Counted from the stretch's first letter, positions 43,604 to 52,636 are shown. The stretch is 64,000 nucleotides of DNA from JBGPTF01 sp041490445 (GCA_041490445.1 JBGPTF010000020.1:3790-67789), one strand, 5' to 3'. Made by a program: numbers and translations. The notes: a model not told the origin generated them from the sequence alone.

Positions 43604-44393
43604 CTTGAGAGTGACGGGCAATCCGATCCTCTTCGACACGTTGTAAGACCTCCAGGGCAAGCTTGCGATAGTCCTCGGCACCCGATGATTTGGGCGCATA
43701 GCTGAAGATGGTTTCCTTGTAGGCCGGGCTTTCTTCCAGGCGCACGTTCTTGCTGATGCGCGACTTGAACAGGGCGTTGCCGAAAACGGCCCGGATCTGT
43801 TCGTGCGTATCGCGGGAAATATTGGTGCGCTTATCGAACAACGTAATCACCACGCCGAGGACCTTCAAATCGGGATTGGGCCGCGCGCGAATGCGTGCGT
43901 ACGTTTCCAGAAGGTCGTCGGTGCCCTCAATCGCAAAGTACGCGGCCTGAATCGGCACGAGCAGATGCGTGGACGCCACCAGCGCGTTCACGGTAAGAAT
44001 GCCGAGCGCCGGAGGCGTGTCAATGAGGATGAAGTCGAAATCCTTGACGATGGGAGTCAGCGCGTCCTTCAACTTGAACGGAGCGTCAAACTGCCCCGCA
44101 AGCTGTTGTTCGAGCTTGGCGAGAGCCAGGCGGGCGGGAGCGACAAAAAGATTGGGATCTTTCGTCGGCCGGATGACCTTGTCCATGCCGACGGCGTGGT
44201 CGGAGAAAACATCGAACATGGACATTTGAACGTCGGAGGAGTCAAAAAACGCGATTGTCGCGTTCGCCTGTGCATCAAGATCGATGAGAAGCGTTTTCTT
44301 CTTGCGCAGCGCGATGGCGGCGGCAAGATTGAGAGCAGTGGTGGTCTTACCGACACCGCCCTTCTGATTGGCAATCGCTAGGATACAGGTCAA
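43593..44393 (-). CDS. parA: ParA-family partitioning ATPase
   Basis: About 266 residues if started at TTG 44393, the position that matches the family's usual start; an ATG at 44447 adds 18 residues. Deviant Walker A ANQKGGVGKTTTALN, switch region IDLDAQANAT, and Walker B FDFILIDTPPALGILT. It acts with ParB in chromosome segregation. Confidence 0.88.
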   Translation of the reverse strand: MTCILAIANQKGGVGKTTTALNLAAAIALRKKKTLLIDLDAQANATIAFFDSSDVQMSMFDVFSDHAVGMDKVIRPTKDPNLFVAPARLALAKLEQQLAGQFDAPFKLKDALTPIVKDFDFILIDTPPALGILTVNALVASTHLLVPIQAAYFAIEGTDDLLETYARIRARPNPDLKVLGVVITLFDKRTNISRDTHEQIRAVFGNALFKSRISKNVRLEESPAYKETIFSYAPKSSGAEDYRKLALEVLQRVEEDRIARHSQDAA

Positions 44394-44543
44394 GCGCGCA
44401 GCCCGCTCCTTCCCCTGGCAACGGCAGGCCAATATATGGCCAGGCATCGTTGCGGAACCACAACAGATGGGCCAACTCTACCGATAGTGGGGCTGGGACT
44501 GCAAGCAAAAAATAAGGCTGGGCAAAAGTTTACAGGCCGGAAA

Positions 44544-45029
44544 CTACATCTTGTAGCGGCCCAAATCTTCATCGCTCAGGTTTTCGAGCCATTTGCGCAA
44601 CTCTTCATTGGAAGTTTTCTCTGTGCTGGCGCTGCCTTGCCGTGAATTCTTGAGCACTTCATCTTCAACGAAAATCGGGCAGTCGAGCCGCAGGGCAAGA
44701 GCCAGGGCGTCACTCGGGCGGGAATCGAGGGACATGATCTTTCCCTCCCGCTCCATCCAGATGAGAGCGTAGAACGTGTCTTCCTTCAAGTCGCAGACGA
44801 CCACTTTGTGAACGTGCACGTCGAGCCCCATCAGGACATTCTTCAGAAGGTCGTGGGTCATCGGGCGGGGCGTCTGGACTTTCTCGATCTCGAGAGCGAT
44901 GGCGTTGGCTTCGTAAATACCAACCCAGATCGGTAGAACAGCAGTGCCCTGGGCCTCTTTCAGAACCACGACGGGCATGTTGGTCACCGGATCCATCATC
45001 AATCCCCGGATCTTGACCTCGACTTCCAT
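44544..45029 (-). CDS. Bifunctional nuclease family protein (DUF151)
   Basis: The protein has 161 residues from ATG 45029 after AGGAGG. The DUF151 pattern is clear: VVLKEAQGTAVLPIWVGIYE, ANAIALEIE, MTHDLLKNVL and SRPSDALALALRLDCPIFV. Members include nucleases and stress-linked plant proteins. It lies 17 bases downstream of miaB, a common pairing in several bacterial phyla. Confidence 0.82.
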   Translation of the reverse strand: MEVEVKIRGLMMDPVTNMPVVVLKEAQGTAVLPIWVGIYEANAIALEIEKVQTPRPMTHDLLKNVLMGLDVHVHKVVVCDLKEDTFYALIWMEREGKIMSLDSRPSDALALALRLDCPIFVEDEVLKNSRQGSASTEKTSNEELRKWLENLSDEDLGRYKM

Positions 45030-45046
45030 CGCGGCCTCCTGCAACC

Positions 45047-46459
45047 CTATGAAATGTGCTCACCAACCAAGCTGTTCGGCCCGGTGCGCGTGATTCTTGC
45101 TTGCACATATTCTCCCAGAAGACTTTCACGCGGTGAAGTGAAATTTACGATCCTGTTGCAAGACGTGCGACCCGCCCACTGCCCGCGCGAGAGGTGACGC
45201 CCATCCACCAGCACTTCAAAGATGCGGCCCGTGAGAGATTCGTTGCGCGCAATCTGAATCTGCCGCTGGCGTTCCTGAACCAGGGCGAGGCGGCGGCCCT
45301 TCTCCTCTTCCGGGATGGCGTCGGGCATGTCCTGCGCCGGCGTGTTGGGCCGCGGGGAGTACTTGAACGAAAACGCGCCGTCATACCGGACTTCCTCGAG
45401 CAACGCCATCGTCTCCGCGAAATCCGCCTCCGTCTCTCCCGGAAAACCTACGATGATATCCGTCGTGATACTGATGGGGCGGCTGGCGGCGCGAATCCAG
45501 GCGATTCTTTGCAGGTACTCTTCGCGCGAATAGGTGCGGCGCATGGCGCGAAGGACGCGCGTCGAGCCCGACTGCACCGGCAAATGGACGTGATCGCAAA
45601 GCTGAGGAATCGAATCAATCGCTTCCACGATTTCACGGTGGAAATCGTTCGGATGAGAGGTCGTGAAACGCACGCGGCGAATGCCCGAAACCTGCGCGAC
45701 GGCCGCGAGCAGGTCCACAAAACGCATGCCTCGCGGAGTAGGGTCGCGGTAGGAATTCACGGTCTGCCCGAGCAGTTGAATCTCCGTGTAACCCATGTCC
45801 GCCAGCCGGCGAACATCGTCGAGAATGGCGGCGCTCGACCGGCTGCGTTCCGGCCCGCGCGTGTGCGGCACAACGCAGTAGGAGCACGCGTAATCGCAGC
45901 CCTCGATGATCGTGAGATAGGCGCGGAAGGGATTGTCGCGGCGCGTGATTTCGGTTTCAAACGTCTCGTCGGTATCCAGATCGAGGCCCATGACGCGGCG
46001 GCCGCCGGACTCAATTTCCGCAAGCAGCTCGGGCAAACGCCGGTAACTCGCCGAACCGCACACCAGGCTCACCCAGGGCGCGCGCTCGAAAATTTCCTCT
46101 CCCTCCTGCTGGGCGACGCAGCCGAGCACGCCGATGATCTTGCCGCTGCCCTTCGCGCCACGATACTCCCCGAGTCGCGAAAAAACTTTCTGCGCCGCTT
46201 TTTCGCGGATGCTGCACGTATTGTAAAAAACGACGTCCGCGGCGGAGGGATTCTCGACCGCCCGGTAGCCGCGCGCCATCAGGACGCCCGCCACCTTTTC
46301 CGAATCGTGCACGTTCATCTGGCAGCCAAAGGTTTCGATGTAAAAAGACTTCCCCGCCCCGGCCGCATCTCCCGTCTGCGCCCGGGCGGTTGCCGGCGAT
46401 GGCGCCCAGGTGAGCGCCCCGGCGAGCGAGTCAAGACGGACGTGAATTTCCTGAGACAT
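45047..46459 (-). CDS. miaB: tRNA-2-methylthio-N6-dimethylallyladenosine synthase
   Basis: The protein has 470 residues. N-terminal cluster cysteines lie in ETFGCQMN, YNTCSIRE and VLGCVAQQ. The radical-SAM motif is CDYACSYC (IIEGCDYACSYCVVPHTRG). A C-terminal TRAM domain ends ARITRTGPNSLVGE. The enzyme methylthiolates position 37 of tRNAs reading UNN codons. About 30 extra residues precede the usual start. Confidence 0.93.
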   Translation of the reverse strand: MSQEIHVRLDSLAGALTWAPSPATARAQTGDAAGAGKSFYIETFGCQMNVHDSEKVAGVLMARGYRAVENPSAADVVFYNTCSIREKAAQKVFSRLGEYRGAKGSGKIIGVLGCVAQQEGEEIFERAPWVSLVCGSASYRRLPELLAEIESGGRRVMGLDLDTDETFETEITRRDNPFRAYLTIIEGCDYACSYCVVPHTRGPERSRSSAAILDDVRRLADMGYTEIQLLGQTVNSYRDPTPRGMRFVDLLAAVAQVSGIRRVRFTTSHPNDFHREIVEAIDSIPQLCDHVHLPVQSGSTRVLRAMRRTYSREEYLQRIAWIRAASRPISITTDIIVGFPGETEADFAETMALLEEVRYDGAFSFKYSPRPNTPAQDMPDAIPEEEKGRRLALVQERQRQIQIARNESLTGRIFEVLVDGRHLSRGQWAGRTSCNRIVNFTSPRESLLGEYVQARITRTGPNSLVGEHIS

Positions 46460-46772
46460 TGGCGGAGCGCATAGTCTAGCACATCGCTTTGCGACCGCAC
46501 GGCGTCCTCGCCGCCGGGTGCTGTCCTAATTTGGATTTTGGTGGTGGGAAGTGAATAACGCCTCGTCCTTCCCTCCATACTTGACCGTTCTAGTACTAAA
46601 GCGTATCCTTCAAAGCACAGGTATGGAGATCACCCGCTTTGGAGGCGCTATATTACTTGCTGCGTTGCGGCTCTCTGCGATAAGCGCAAGACTATCGTCA
46701 TGGCGGCAGACAAGATGATCGGTATGGTAGGAATGGAATCGGAAGGATAGAAAAATTGAAATTGAGTAATAC
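46460..46772. other. Island left margin, no gene seen
   Basis: No gene is supported here. The left inverted-repeat end of the accessory segment lies at 46510-46530. The region is more AT-rich than its surroundings. Confidence 0.5.
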
Positions 46773-46925
46773 CTATCGCTTTTTCCATGCTTTGCCCCAA
46801 CGCGCCATGACAGCTTTCCGGGCCGCTTTGCTTCGCTGCTCCGGGGTCATCTTAGCTGCTCTCGCAGGGCCACCCTTCAGACCGCCCTTCCGTCCGAGTG
46901 CTACTGCATGTGGATTCTTTGCCAC
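46773..46925 (-). CDS. 50-residue KGG-type basic protein
   Basis: The frame begins at GTG 46925 and ends at TAG 46773-46775. It reads HAVALGRKGGLKGGPARAAK, then MTPEQRSKAARKAVMARWGK. This matches small histone-like/KGG-repeat proteins (G-R-K/L-G-G-x-K-G-G-x-A-R-A-A-x-x-x-x-E-x-R-x-x-x-A-R-K-A). It is probably a nucleic-acid-binding or stress peptide. The ribosome site is weak. Confidence 0.6.
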   Translation of the reverse strand: MAKNPHAVALGRKGGLKGGPARAAKMTPEQRSKAARKAVMARWGKAWKKR

Positions 46926-46929
46926 GCCT

Positions 46930-47046
46930 GAACTCTATACCAGACCGCTCACCAAAGAGCAACAAGCAGCTGGCATTACAGACCACCTTTGGAGTTTAGA
47001 GGAAGTAGTTACCCTTCTGGACAGAAGTGCTAGTATTGCAGCCTAA
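46930..47046 (+). pseudogene. 3' remnant of an IS transposase
   Basis: The plus frame ends PLTKEQQAAGITDHLWSLEE VVTLLD, a typical ending of IS1-like transposases (x-P-A-x-x-A-G-x-T-D-H-x-W-S/T-x-E-E-x-x). Nothing upstream in frame continues the match, because it runs antisense to the KGG gene. Confidence 0.45.
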
Positions 47047-47154
47047 AGTAACAAACCCCGATTCGTAGTCGGGGTGGTGGGCACTCGCCTGTGCTCTGAA
47101 ACTAGCACGGGAGTATGCGCGTTCCAATCTAATTGTTTGGAACACACAGAAGAT

Positions 47155-47916
47155 ATGGCCCTACGAACAGAAGATAAAACTTGGGTTGCAGAGGAAATTC
47201 GTGCGGCCATCCACGAACACCTCAATCCACACGGATGGAGAAAGCTACAAGCATTTCTGCCCCTTGCAGGTCTACTGGGTGTTTTCATGGCGTTATTGGC
47301 GTTTGCTGGTGCGGGCTGGAAATATGCTTTTTCCAAAATCGAAGCTGAGGCTCAATTCCAAACACACACAACGGATACCCTCAACCGCACCGCAGAGAGA
47401 GTTACCCGCATTGAAGGAACACTCGGTATTTTACAGGCACAAACTGCAGCTACAAAATACTCGACTATTCCGGTCAAGGAACTTAAGAGGCATCGTGATG
47501 AATTGTCAGATGTCAGAAAAAACTTAGCGAGTCTCCCGCTAGACACCCCAAATTTGTGGCCTGCTAGCTTTCAGATCATTACCTTAGTTTCTAGGGCGAC
47601 TTCTGATGTTGAAAAGATTGCAGAGCAACCAGAAGGTTCAATGGATAACGTGGTAAGTGATCCAATCGGGGGTATACGACCCGTGGAGAACAGTCGAATT
47701 GTTCTAAGAAACTTAGTTCAAGGTGTGGTTTTCAAGAATTCGATTGTTCGCTTTGACCCTAGTGTTCGACTCGTTAACGATGTTTTCATAAACTGCGTAT
47801 TCATATTTCCTGCCACACAAAATCCACCGAAACCACTTCAGGAGATCGGCAAAACGCTACTTACATCCGACTTGGCCAAAGTCACTATCAATTCTTTGCC
47901 CTATATGAATAACTAA
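47155..47916 (+). CDS. Hypothetical membrane-anchored protein of accessory segment
   Basis: About 253 residues from ATG 47155. One transmembrane helix (FLPLAGLLGVFMALLAFAGAGW, in two parts around residue 40) is followed by a coiled-coil-prone region (THTTDTLNRTAERVTRIEGT). A C-terminal segment (LVQGVVFKNSIVRFDPSV and LVNDVFINCVFIF) looks like a small beta-solenoid. Codon use is AT-richer than that of the neighbours. No family recognised. Confidence 0.6.
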   Translation: MALRTEDKTWVAEEIRAAIHEHLNPHGWRKLQAFLPLAGLLGVFMALLAFAGAGWKYAFSKIEAEAQFQTHTTDTLNRTAERVTRIEGTLGILQAQTAATKYSTIPVKELKRHRDELSDVRKNLASLPLDTPNLWPASFQIITLVSRATSDVEKIAEQPEGSMDNVVSDPIGGIRPVENSRIVLRNLVQGVVFKNSIVRFDPSVRLVNDVFINCVFIFPATQNPPKPLQEIGKTLLTSDLAKVTINSLPYMNN

Positions 47917-47975
47917 GCGCGCTTCTCCTTCCCACCGCCAAGAAAGGGCGGGGAAAAACGCAACAGCCTTAGCAG

Positions 47976-48112
47976 CTTGTTGAAAAAGGAGGTTTGCTTG
48001 TCATTATGAGCGAAGCGAAGAATCTCTCTTGTGCGAAAAGCCAAAGGAAAGAGGGGTTCTTCGTCGCCTTCGCATCCTCAGAATGACACCCGGGGGAGTA
48101 TTTCAACAAACT
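47976..48112. repeat. Long palindromic (MITE-like) repeat
   Basis: AGCTTGTTGAAA at the left end is mirrored by TTTCAACAAACT at the right. Inside, GTCATTATGAG mirrors CTCAGAATGAC, and GCGAAGCGAAGAATCTCTC mirrors GAGGGGTTCTTC...CCTTCGC. The whole 137 bases can fold into one imperfect hairpin with no coding capacity, as expected for a MITE or REP-type element. Confidence 0.65.
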
Positions 48113-48187
48113 ATTAGGACACTACCCGCCGCCGAAAGAATGTGTCGAGAGAGTCAGCACGGAACGCGGAAACGCAGCGTGTTTGGT

Positions 48188-48216
48188 TTGACCGACCCTG
48201 GGGCGTGTGCTACGGT
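48188..48216 (+). promoter_or_regulatory. Candidate tol operon promoter
   Basis: TTGACC (48188-48193), a 17-base spacer and TACGGT (48211-48216) give a fair sigma-70 match about 45 bases before tolQ. It lies just outside the right end of the accessory segment. Confidence 0.35.
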
Positions 48217-48258
48217 AATTTTCGGAGTTTTTAGTGATTATTTGTAAGGGGGTTACCG

Positions 48259-48948
48259 ATTTTCGTCCTCGCGTTCGTGGTTCTTGCCGGCCGGCTCGGT
48301 ACACTCGTAGAGCAGACAGGCTGGGTTGCGCGAATCGTCCTGCTGTTCCTGCTATTCCTTTCGCTCTTCTCCTGGGCAATCATTTTTCAAAAATCCCGGT
48401 TATTCGGCCGGATCGAGCCGCAAACCAAAAAGTTTCTTCAGATGTTCCGCGCCAGCCGGGATCTTCCCGATCCGCGAACGCTGAAGGCCGGGGCCGGCGG
48501 CTCCCCACTCGCCGCCGTATACGAAGCGGGCTATCGGGCGCTGCAATCGCAACTGACGGGCGGAAATCCACTCGGCGGAAAAGTGAAAAACGCCCGCGCG
48601 GTGGAGGTGGAGATGCATCTCGCCTCCGCGGAAGAGGTGCGCCGGTTAGAGAAATGGATGCCCTGGCTCGCGACCACGGGCTCGGTTTCCCCGTTCATCG
48701 GATTATTCGGAACGGTGTGGGGCGTGATGGACGCGTTCGCGGGGCTCGGCGAAGCCGGCGCCACCACGCTGCGCGCCGTCGCTCCCGGTATCGCCGAGGC
48801 GCTGATTACGACCGCCGCCGGATTGTTCGCGGCGATTCCGGCCGTGATCGCCTACAACCATTATTTGCAGGACATTCGAGGCGTTGCGACGCGCATGGAC
48901 AACTTCGCCATGGAATGCGCGTCGAGGATCGAGTCGTTGTACAACTAG
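48259..48948 (+). CDS. tolQ: Tol-Pal system proton channel subunit TolQ
   Basis: About 229 residues if started at ATT 48259; the first standard start in frame is GTG 48277. Three transmembrane helices are present: VARIVLLFLLFLSLFSWAIIF, WLATTGSVSPFIGLFGTVWG and PGIAEALITTAAGLFAAIPA. The ExbB/TolQ signatures are clear (GLFGTVWGVMDAF, ALITTAAGLFAAIPAV). With TolR it forms a proton-driven motor energising Tol-Pal. Confidence 0.88.
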   Translation: MFVLAFVVLAGRLGTLVEQTGWVARIVLLFLLFLSLFSWAIIFQKSRLFGRIEPQTKKFLQMFRASRDLPDPRTLKAGAGGSPLAAVYEAGYRALQSQLTGGNPLGGKVKNARAVEVEMHLASAEEVRRLEKWMPWLATTGSVSPFIGLFGTVWGVMDAFAGLGEAGATTLRAVAPGIAEALITTAAGLFAAIPAVIAYNHYLQDIRGVATRMDNFAMECASRIESLYN

Positions 48949-49059
48949 TGTGGTGAGTTGCAAGTTTGGTGCAAAAATGCGCTGGGCTTCACGGGCTTCC
49001 CGACAAAAAGCGTCGGGACGCACAAGACGCGAAAGCCCACTGGAAGTGCAGCACTTGAC

Positions 49060-49079
49060 GTCGGAGCTAAAGCTCCGAC
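49060..49079. repeat. Perfect short hairpin in tolQ-tolR gap
   Basis: GTCGGAGCT-AA-AGCTCCGAC is a perfect 9-bp palindrome within the unusually long 185-base gap between tolQ and tolR. It is followed by CCCCCT AAAAAA but no T-run, so it may be a small repeat insertion or an mRNA stability element. Confidence 0.5.
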
Positions 49080-49133
49080 CCCCTAAAAAACATGCAACGG
49101 ATCTCTGACTCGGGACACTAGCCGCCGCGCACC

Positions 49134-49556
<423 letters not shown>

Positions 49557-49557
49557 G

Positions 49558-50343
49558 ATGGCATTCGATCCAGCCAATCCGACCGCAGACAGCCTGAAAG
49601 GCCCGCTGGGCTACTCGGCGGCGCTGCACGTCCTGCTGCTGGTCAGCTTGCTGGTCTCGAGCGTGTACTCCCATCGAGGCGAATTGTGGGGCGGGGCTGG
49701 CGGAGGTTCGGTGACCATCGGCCTAGTCGGCAGCGTCCCCGGAATTCCCCTCCCCCGGCCGAACGCGGTGACGACCAGCCGCGTGGTGGACGAAACAAAA
49801 GGCCTGTACACGTCCGAGCCAAAGAAGATCGTTCCGCCGGACGACGCTACAGCGCTGCAAAAGTTCGAACGCAACAAGCCGCCGCGATACGTCCAGCATC
49901 CCTCGAAGATTCTAGAGAATCCCGCTCCGCCTCCCCCCAACGCAGTTCCCTACGGCCAGGGAGGCGCGCCCGCGGTGCCCTACACCTCCTTCGCCATGGG
50001 CACCGGAACGCAGGGCGGAATGGACTTCTCGGGTGCAGGCGGAGGAAGCTTCGGCGCGCGTTTTCCGTGGTACGTCGAAGCGGTGCAGCGGCGCATCAGC
50101 AGCAACTGGTTGCAGTCCACTGTAGATCCGGCGGTCCGCTGGGCGCCGCGGATCATGATTACGTTCCAGATTCTGCGAGACGGCACGGTGACAAACATTC
50201 AAATTGTGCAATCGAGCGCAAACGCTTCCGTGGACACCTCGGCGGTTCGCGCGATCCGCGATTCAAATCCGCTGAGCGCGTTGCCGGGCGAATACACCGG
50301 ATCCAACGTGAGTGTCGAATTCTGGTTTGATTTCCGGCGCTAG
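49558..50343 (+). CDS. TonB/TolA-like energy transducer
   Basis: The protein has 261 residues. One N-terminal helix (AALHVLLLVSLLVSSVYS), a Pro-rich middle, and a C-terminal TonB-type domain (RFPWYVEAVQRRISSNWLQS ... ILRDGTVTNIQIVQSSANAS). In the tolR-tolB position it takes the place of TolA, linking the TolQR motor to outer-membrane TolB/Pal. It overlaps the tolB frame only in the 5' margin. Confidence 0.82.
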   Translation: MAFDPANPTADSLKGPLGYSAALHVLLLVSLLVSSVYSHRGELWGGAGGGSVTIGLVGSVPGIPLPRPNAVTTSRVVDETKGLYTSEPKKIVPPDDATALQKFERNKPPRYVQHPSKILENPAPPPPNAVPYGQGGAPAVPYTSFAMGTGTQGGMDFSGAGGGSFGARFPWYVEAVQRRISSNWLQSTVDPAVRWAPRIMITFQILRDGTVTNIQIVQSSANASVDTSAVRAIRDSNPLSALPGEYTGSNVSVEFWFDFRR

Positions 50344-50368
50344 CCGGCTTTATTCCGAAGAAGGCCAC

Positions 50369-51742
50369 ATGACCTGGGGGCCGATGAAAACGACAAAACG
50401 ATTCGCAACGGCAGCGCTCACGTTTGCCGCGCTCCTGGTGTTCTGCTCTCCGAACGCCGCTGCGCAGGATTGGTTCAAGACCGGCACGGGGCTTGGCGTG
50501 GAGAAGGCGCGGGTTGCCTTTCCCGACTTCGTCGCACGCTCCGCCGACGCCCAACCACTCGCGAAGACATTTCACGACGTTGCCTGGAATGATCTGGACT
50601 ATTCGGGGATTCTCGATCTGGTGAGCCCAAGCTTCTATCCTCAGCAAGCGCCCGGACAGCCGGCAGACCTGAAACCGGCGGATTGGAGCCAGGCGCCCGC
50701 GAACACCCACATGGTTGCGTTCGGCAACGTGAGCGTCAACGGATCGGATCTGGCGATCTTCGCGTGGCTGTACGACGTGCGCAATCCCACCGCGCCGCCC
50801 GTGCTCGCCAAGGGCTACCATGGACAACCCACGGAAGCGGACGCCCGGCGAATCGCGCATCAATTCGCGGACGATATCGTGGCGCGGTTGAGCGGCGGCA
50901 CGCCGGGAATCTCGAGTACCCAGATCGCTTTTGTCAGCACGCGCAGCGGAAACAAGGAAATTTGGGTGATGGACTACGACGGAGCGAACCAGCGGCAGAT
51001 GTCTCACCTGCGCTCGATTTCGCTGACGCCGCGCTGGTCGCCTGACGCGACGCGCATCGCGTTCACCTGCTACGAACCGTATCGCAATGTTACGTCCGCG
51101 CAGATCTGCCTGCTGTCCATGCTGACAACAGGCATGATCTCGTTTCCGCGCTTCCGCGGGACCAACAGCTCTCCCGCGTGGTCACCCGACGGGGCGAAGA
51201 TCGCTTTCATGTCGAGCGCGCAGGGCGACCCGGAGATTTTCCTTGCGGATGCGACCGGCGGCGGCCACCTGCACCGCCTCACGTTTGCCACCGGCGTGGA
51301 TACGTCACCGGCATGGAATCCGAAGACCGGACAACAGATCGCTTTTGTCAGCGACCGCGGGGGCGAGCCACAGCTTTACCTGATGAATGCAGACGGATCG
51401 AGCGTCGAGAAACTCGCCATGCCCGACATGGGCTATGTGATCGACCCCGCCTGGTCGCCGAATGGACAATTGCTGGCATTCAGCTGGCGGCGGCCCAGCG
51501 GAAATTATGATATCTACGTGATGGACATCGCGAGCCGGCAATTGGTCGAGCTGACGCGCGATGCCGGGCGCAACGAGCGCCCGACCTGGGCCCCGGATGG
51601 CCGGCATCTCGGATTCGAATCCACGCGCACGGGAACGCGGCAGATCTGGACGATGCTGGCCGATGGCAGCCAGCCACGCCAGCTCACGACCGAGGGACAG
51701 AGCGAGTCACCCAACTGGTCGCTGACGGAGCCGCCGCATTGA
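50369..51742 (+). CDS. tolB: Tol-Pal system protein TolB
   Basis: About 457 residues from ATG 50369 (AGAAGG six bases upstream); an ATG at 50384 gives a cleaner signal peptide (MKTTKRFATAALTFAALLVF). An N-terminal domain is followed by a six-bladed propeller with repeats of the type W-S-P-D-G-x-x-I-A-F (RWSPDATRIAFTC, AWSPDGAKIAFMS, AWNPKTGQQIAFVS, AWSPNGQLLAFSW, TWAPDGRHLGFES). Periplasmic; binds Pal. Confidence 0.92.
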   Translation: MTWGPMKTTKRFATAALTFAALLVFCSPNAAAQDWFKTGTGLGVEKARVAFPDFVARSADAQPLAKTFHDVAWNDLDYSGILDLVSPSFYPQQAPGQPADLKPADWSQAPANTHMVAFGNVSVNGSDLAIFAWLYDVRNPTAPPVLAKGYHGQPTEADARRIAHQFADDIVARLSGGTPGISSTQIAFVSTRSGNKEIWVMDYDGANQRQMSHLRSISLTPRWSPDATRIAFTCYEPYRNVTSAQICLLSMLTTGMISFPRFRGTNSSPAWSPDGAKIAFMSSAQGDPEIFLADATGGGHLHRLTFATGVDTSPAWNPKTGQQIAFVSDRGGEPQLYLMNADGSSVEKLAMPDMGYVIDPAWSPNGQLLAFSWRRPSGNYDIYVMDIASRQLVELTRDAGRNERPTWAPDGRHLGFESTRTGTRQIWTMLADGSQPRQLTTEGQSESPNWSLTEPPH

Positions 51743-51857
51743 TGCGCCGCGCGGCACGAGTGTTTTGGGCCATTTGTCATCATTCAATGCTAGGATGCAC
51801 ATTCTCTCTCTTTCTGGAAAGCTCGCGCAGAGGAGAGCGCCGAAGGAGGCATTTCAC

Positions 51858-52613
51858 ATGTTGAGAGGTCGAGCCCGTCGTTTCAGCTTTATGTCGGTTC
51901 TGTTTGCCCTTGTCCTAGTTGTAGCGGGTTGCGCCAAGAAGCCTGCTGCTGCCCCGCCGACCGTGCCACCGCCGCCCCCGCCGGCACCGGCGCGGCCGAC
52001 GGTGACCTTAAACGCGTCGTCCACCTTCATTCACAATGGCGATAGCGTGACGTTGAACTGGTCGTCCACGAATGCCACCGAACTGAATCTGTCGCCGGAC
52101 GTTGGCCGAGTTGCGCCGGAAGGCTCCACGTCGGTGAGCCCGAAGGAATCGACGACGTACAGCATCGCCGCCACCGGCCCGGGTGGCTCCGCGGATGCCA
52201 GCGTGCGCGTGACTGTGGCGCCGCCGCCGCCTCCGCCACCGCCTCCCAAGCACGAAATCTCGATTGACGAACTGTTCCGCACGCACGTCTTCGACGCGTT
52301 TTTCGACTTCAATAAGTCCGACATCCGCGCCGATGCCCGCGATGCCCTTTCGAAGACGGGGGAATTCCTGCGGCAGTATCCGCAGGTCCGCGTGACGATC
52401 GAAGGACACTGCGACGAACGCGGCTCGACCGAGTACAACCTGGGCCTCGGGGAGCGCCGAGCCCAGGCCACGAAGCAATTCCTGGTCTCCCTCGGCATCT
52501 CCGCCGATCGCCTCGACACCGTGAGCTACGGCAAAGAACGCCCCTTCTGCAGCGAGCACAATGAAGACTGCTGGCAGCAGAATCGCCGCGGGCACTTTGT
52601 CATGGCTCACTAG
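51858..52613 (+). CDS. pal: Peptidoglycan-associated lipoprotein
   Basis: The protein has 251 residues from ATG 51858 after AAGGAGG. The lipobox is VVAGC. A Pro-rich linker and an Ig-like stretch (VTLNASSTFIHNGDSVTLNW) precede a second Pro run and an OmpA/Pal domain (FDAFFDFNKSDI ... IEGHCDERGSTEYNLGLGER). The extra Ig-like insert makes it longer than E. coli Pal (about 170). It anchors the outer membrane to peptidoglycan. Confidence 0.92.
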   Translation: MLRGRARRFSFMSVLFALVLVVAGCAKKPAAAPPTVPPPPPPAPARPTVTLNASSTFIHNGDSVTLNWSSTNATELNLSPDVGRVAPEGSTSVSPKESTTYSIAATGPGGSADASVRVTVAPPPPPPPPPKHEISIDELFRTHVFDAFFDFNKSDIRADARDALSKTGEFLRQYPQVRVTIEGHCDERGSTEYNLGLGERRAQATKQFLVSLGISADRLDTVSYGKERPFCSEHNEDCWQQNRRGHFVMAH

Positions 52614-52636
52614 CCACCAGCCAACGGATGACGGAA

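Larger units (their letters stand above)
46510..48133. mobile_element. Small accessory segment bounded by imperfect inverted repeats
   Basis: GCCGCCGGGTGCTGTCCTAA at 46510-46529 matches, in reverse orientation, GGCGGCGGGTAGTGTCCTAA read from 48133 down to 48114. About 17 of 21 bases agree when the next T is included. The enclosed DNA is AT-richer than miaB or tolQ and holds a transposase remnant, a KGG-type small gene, a membrane protein gene and a palindromic repeat. This looks like an inserted unit between two conserved operons. Confidence 0.55.
47917..48258. other. Region between accessory gene and tolQ
   Basis: No gene is seen. It contains the palindromic repeat (47976-48112), the right inverted-repeat end (48114-48133) and the likely tolQ promoter (48188-48216). 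Confidence 0.5.

Noticed and set aside
44394..44543. parS site near parAB
   Set aside because: No close match to TGTTNCACGTGAAACA was seen; only a loose TGTGGTTCCGCAACG, which is too divergent.
45194..46474. Plus-strand open frame of 426 codons
   Set aside because: Complete antisense of miaB.
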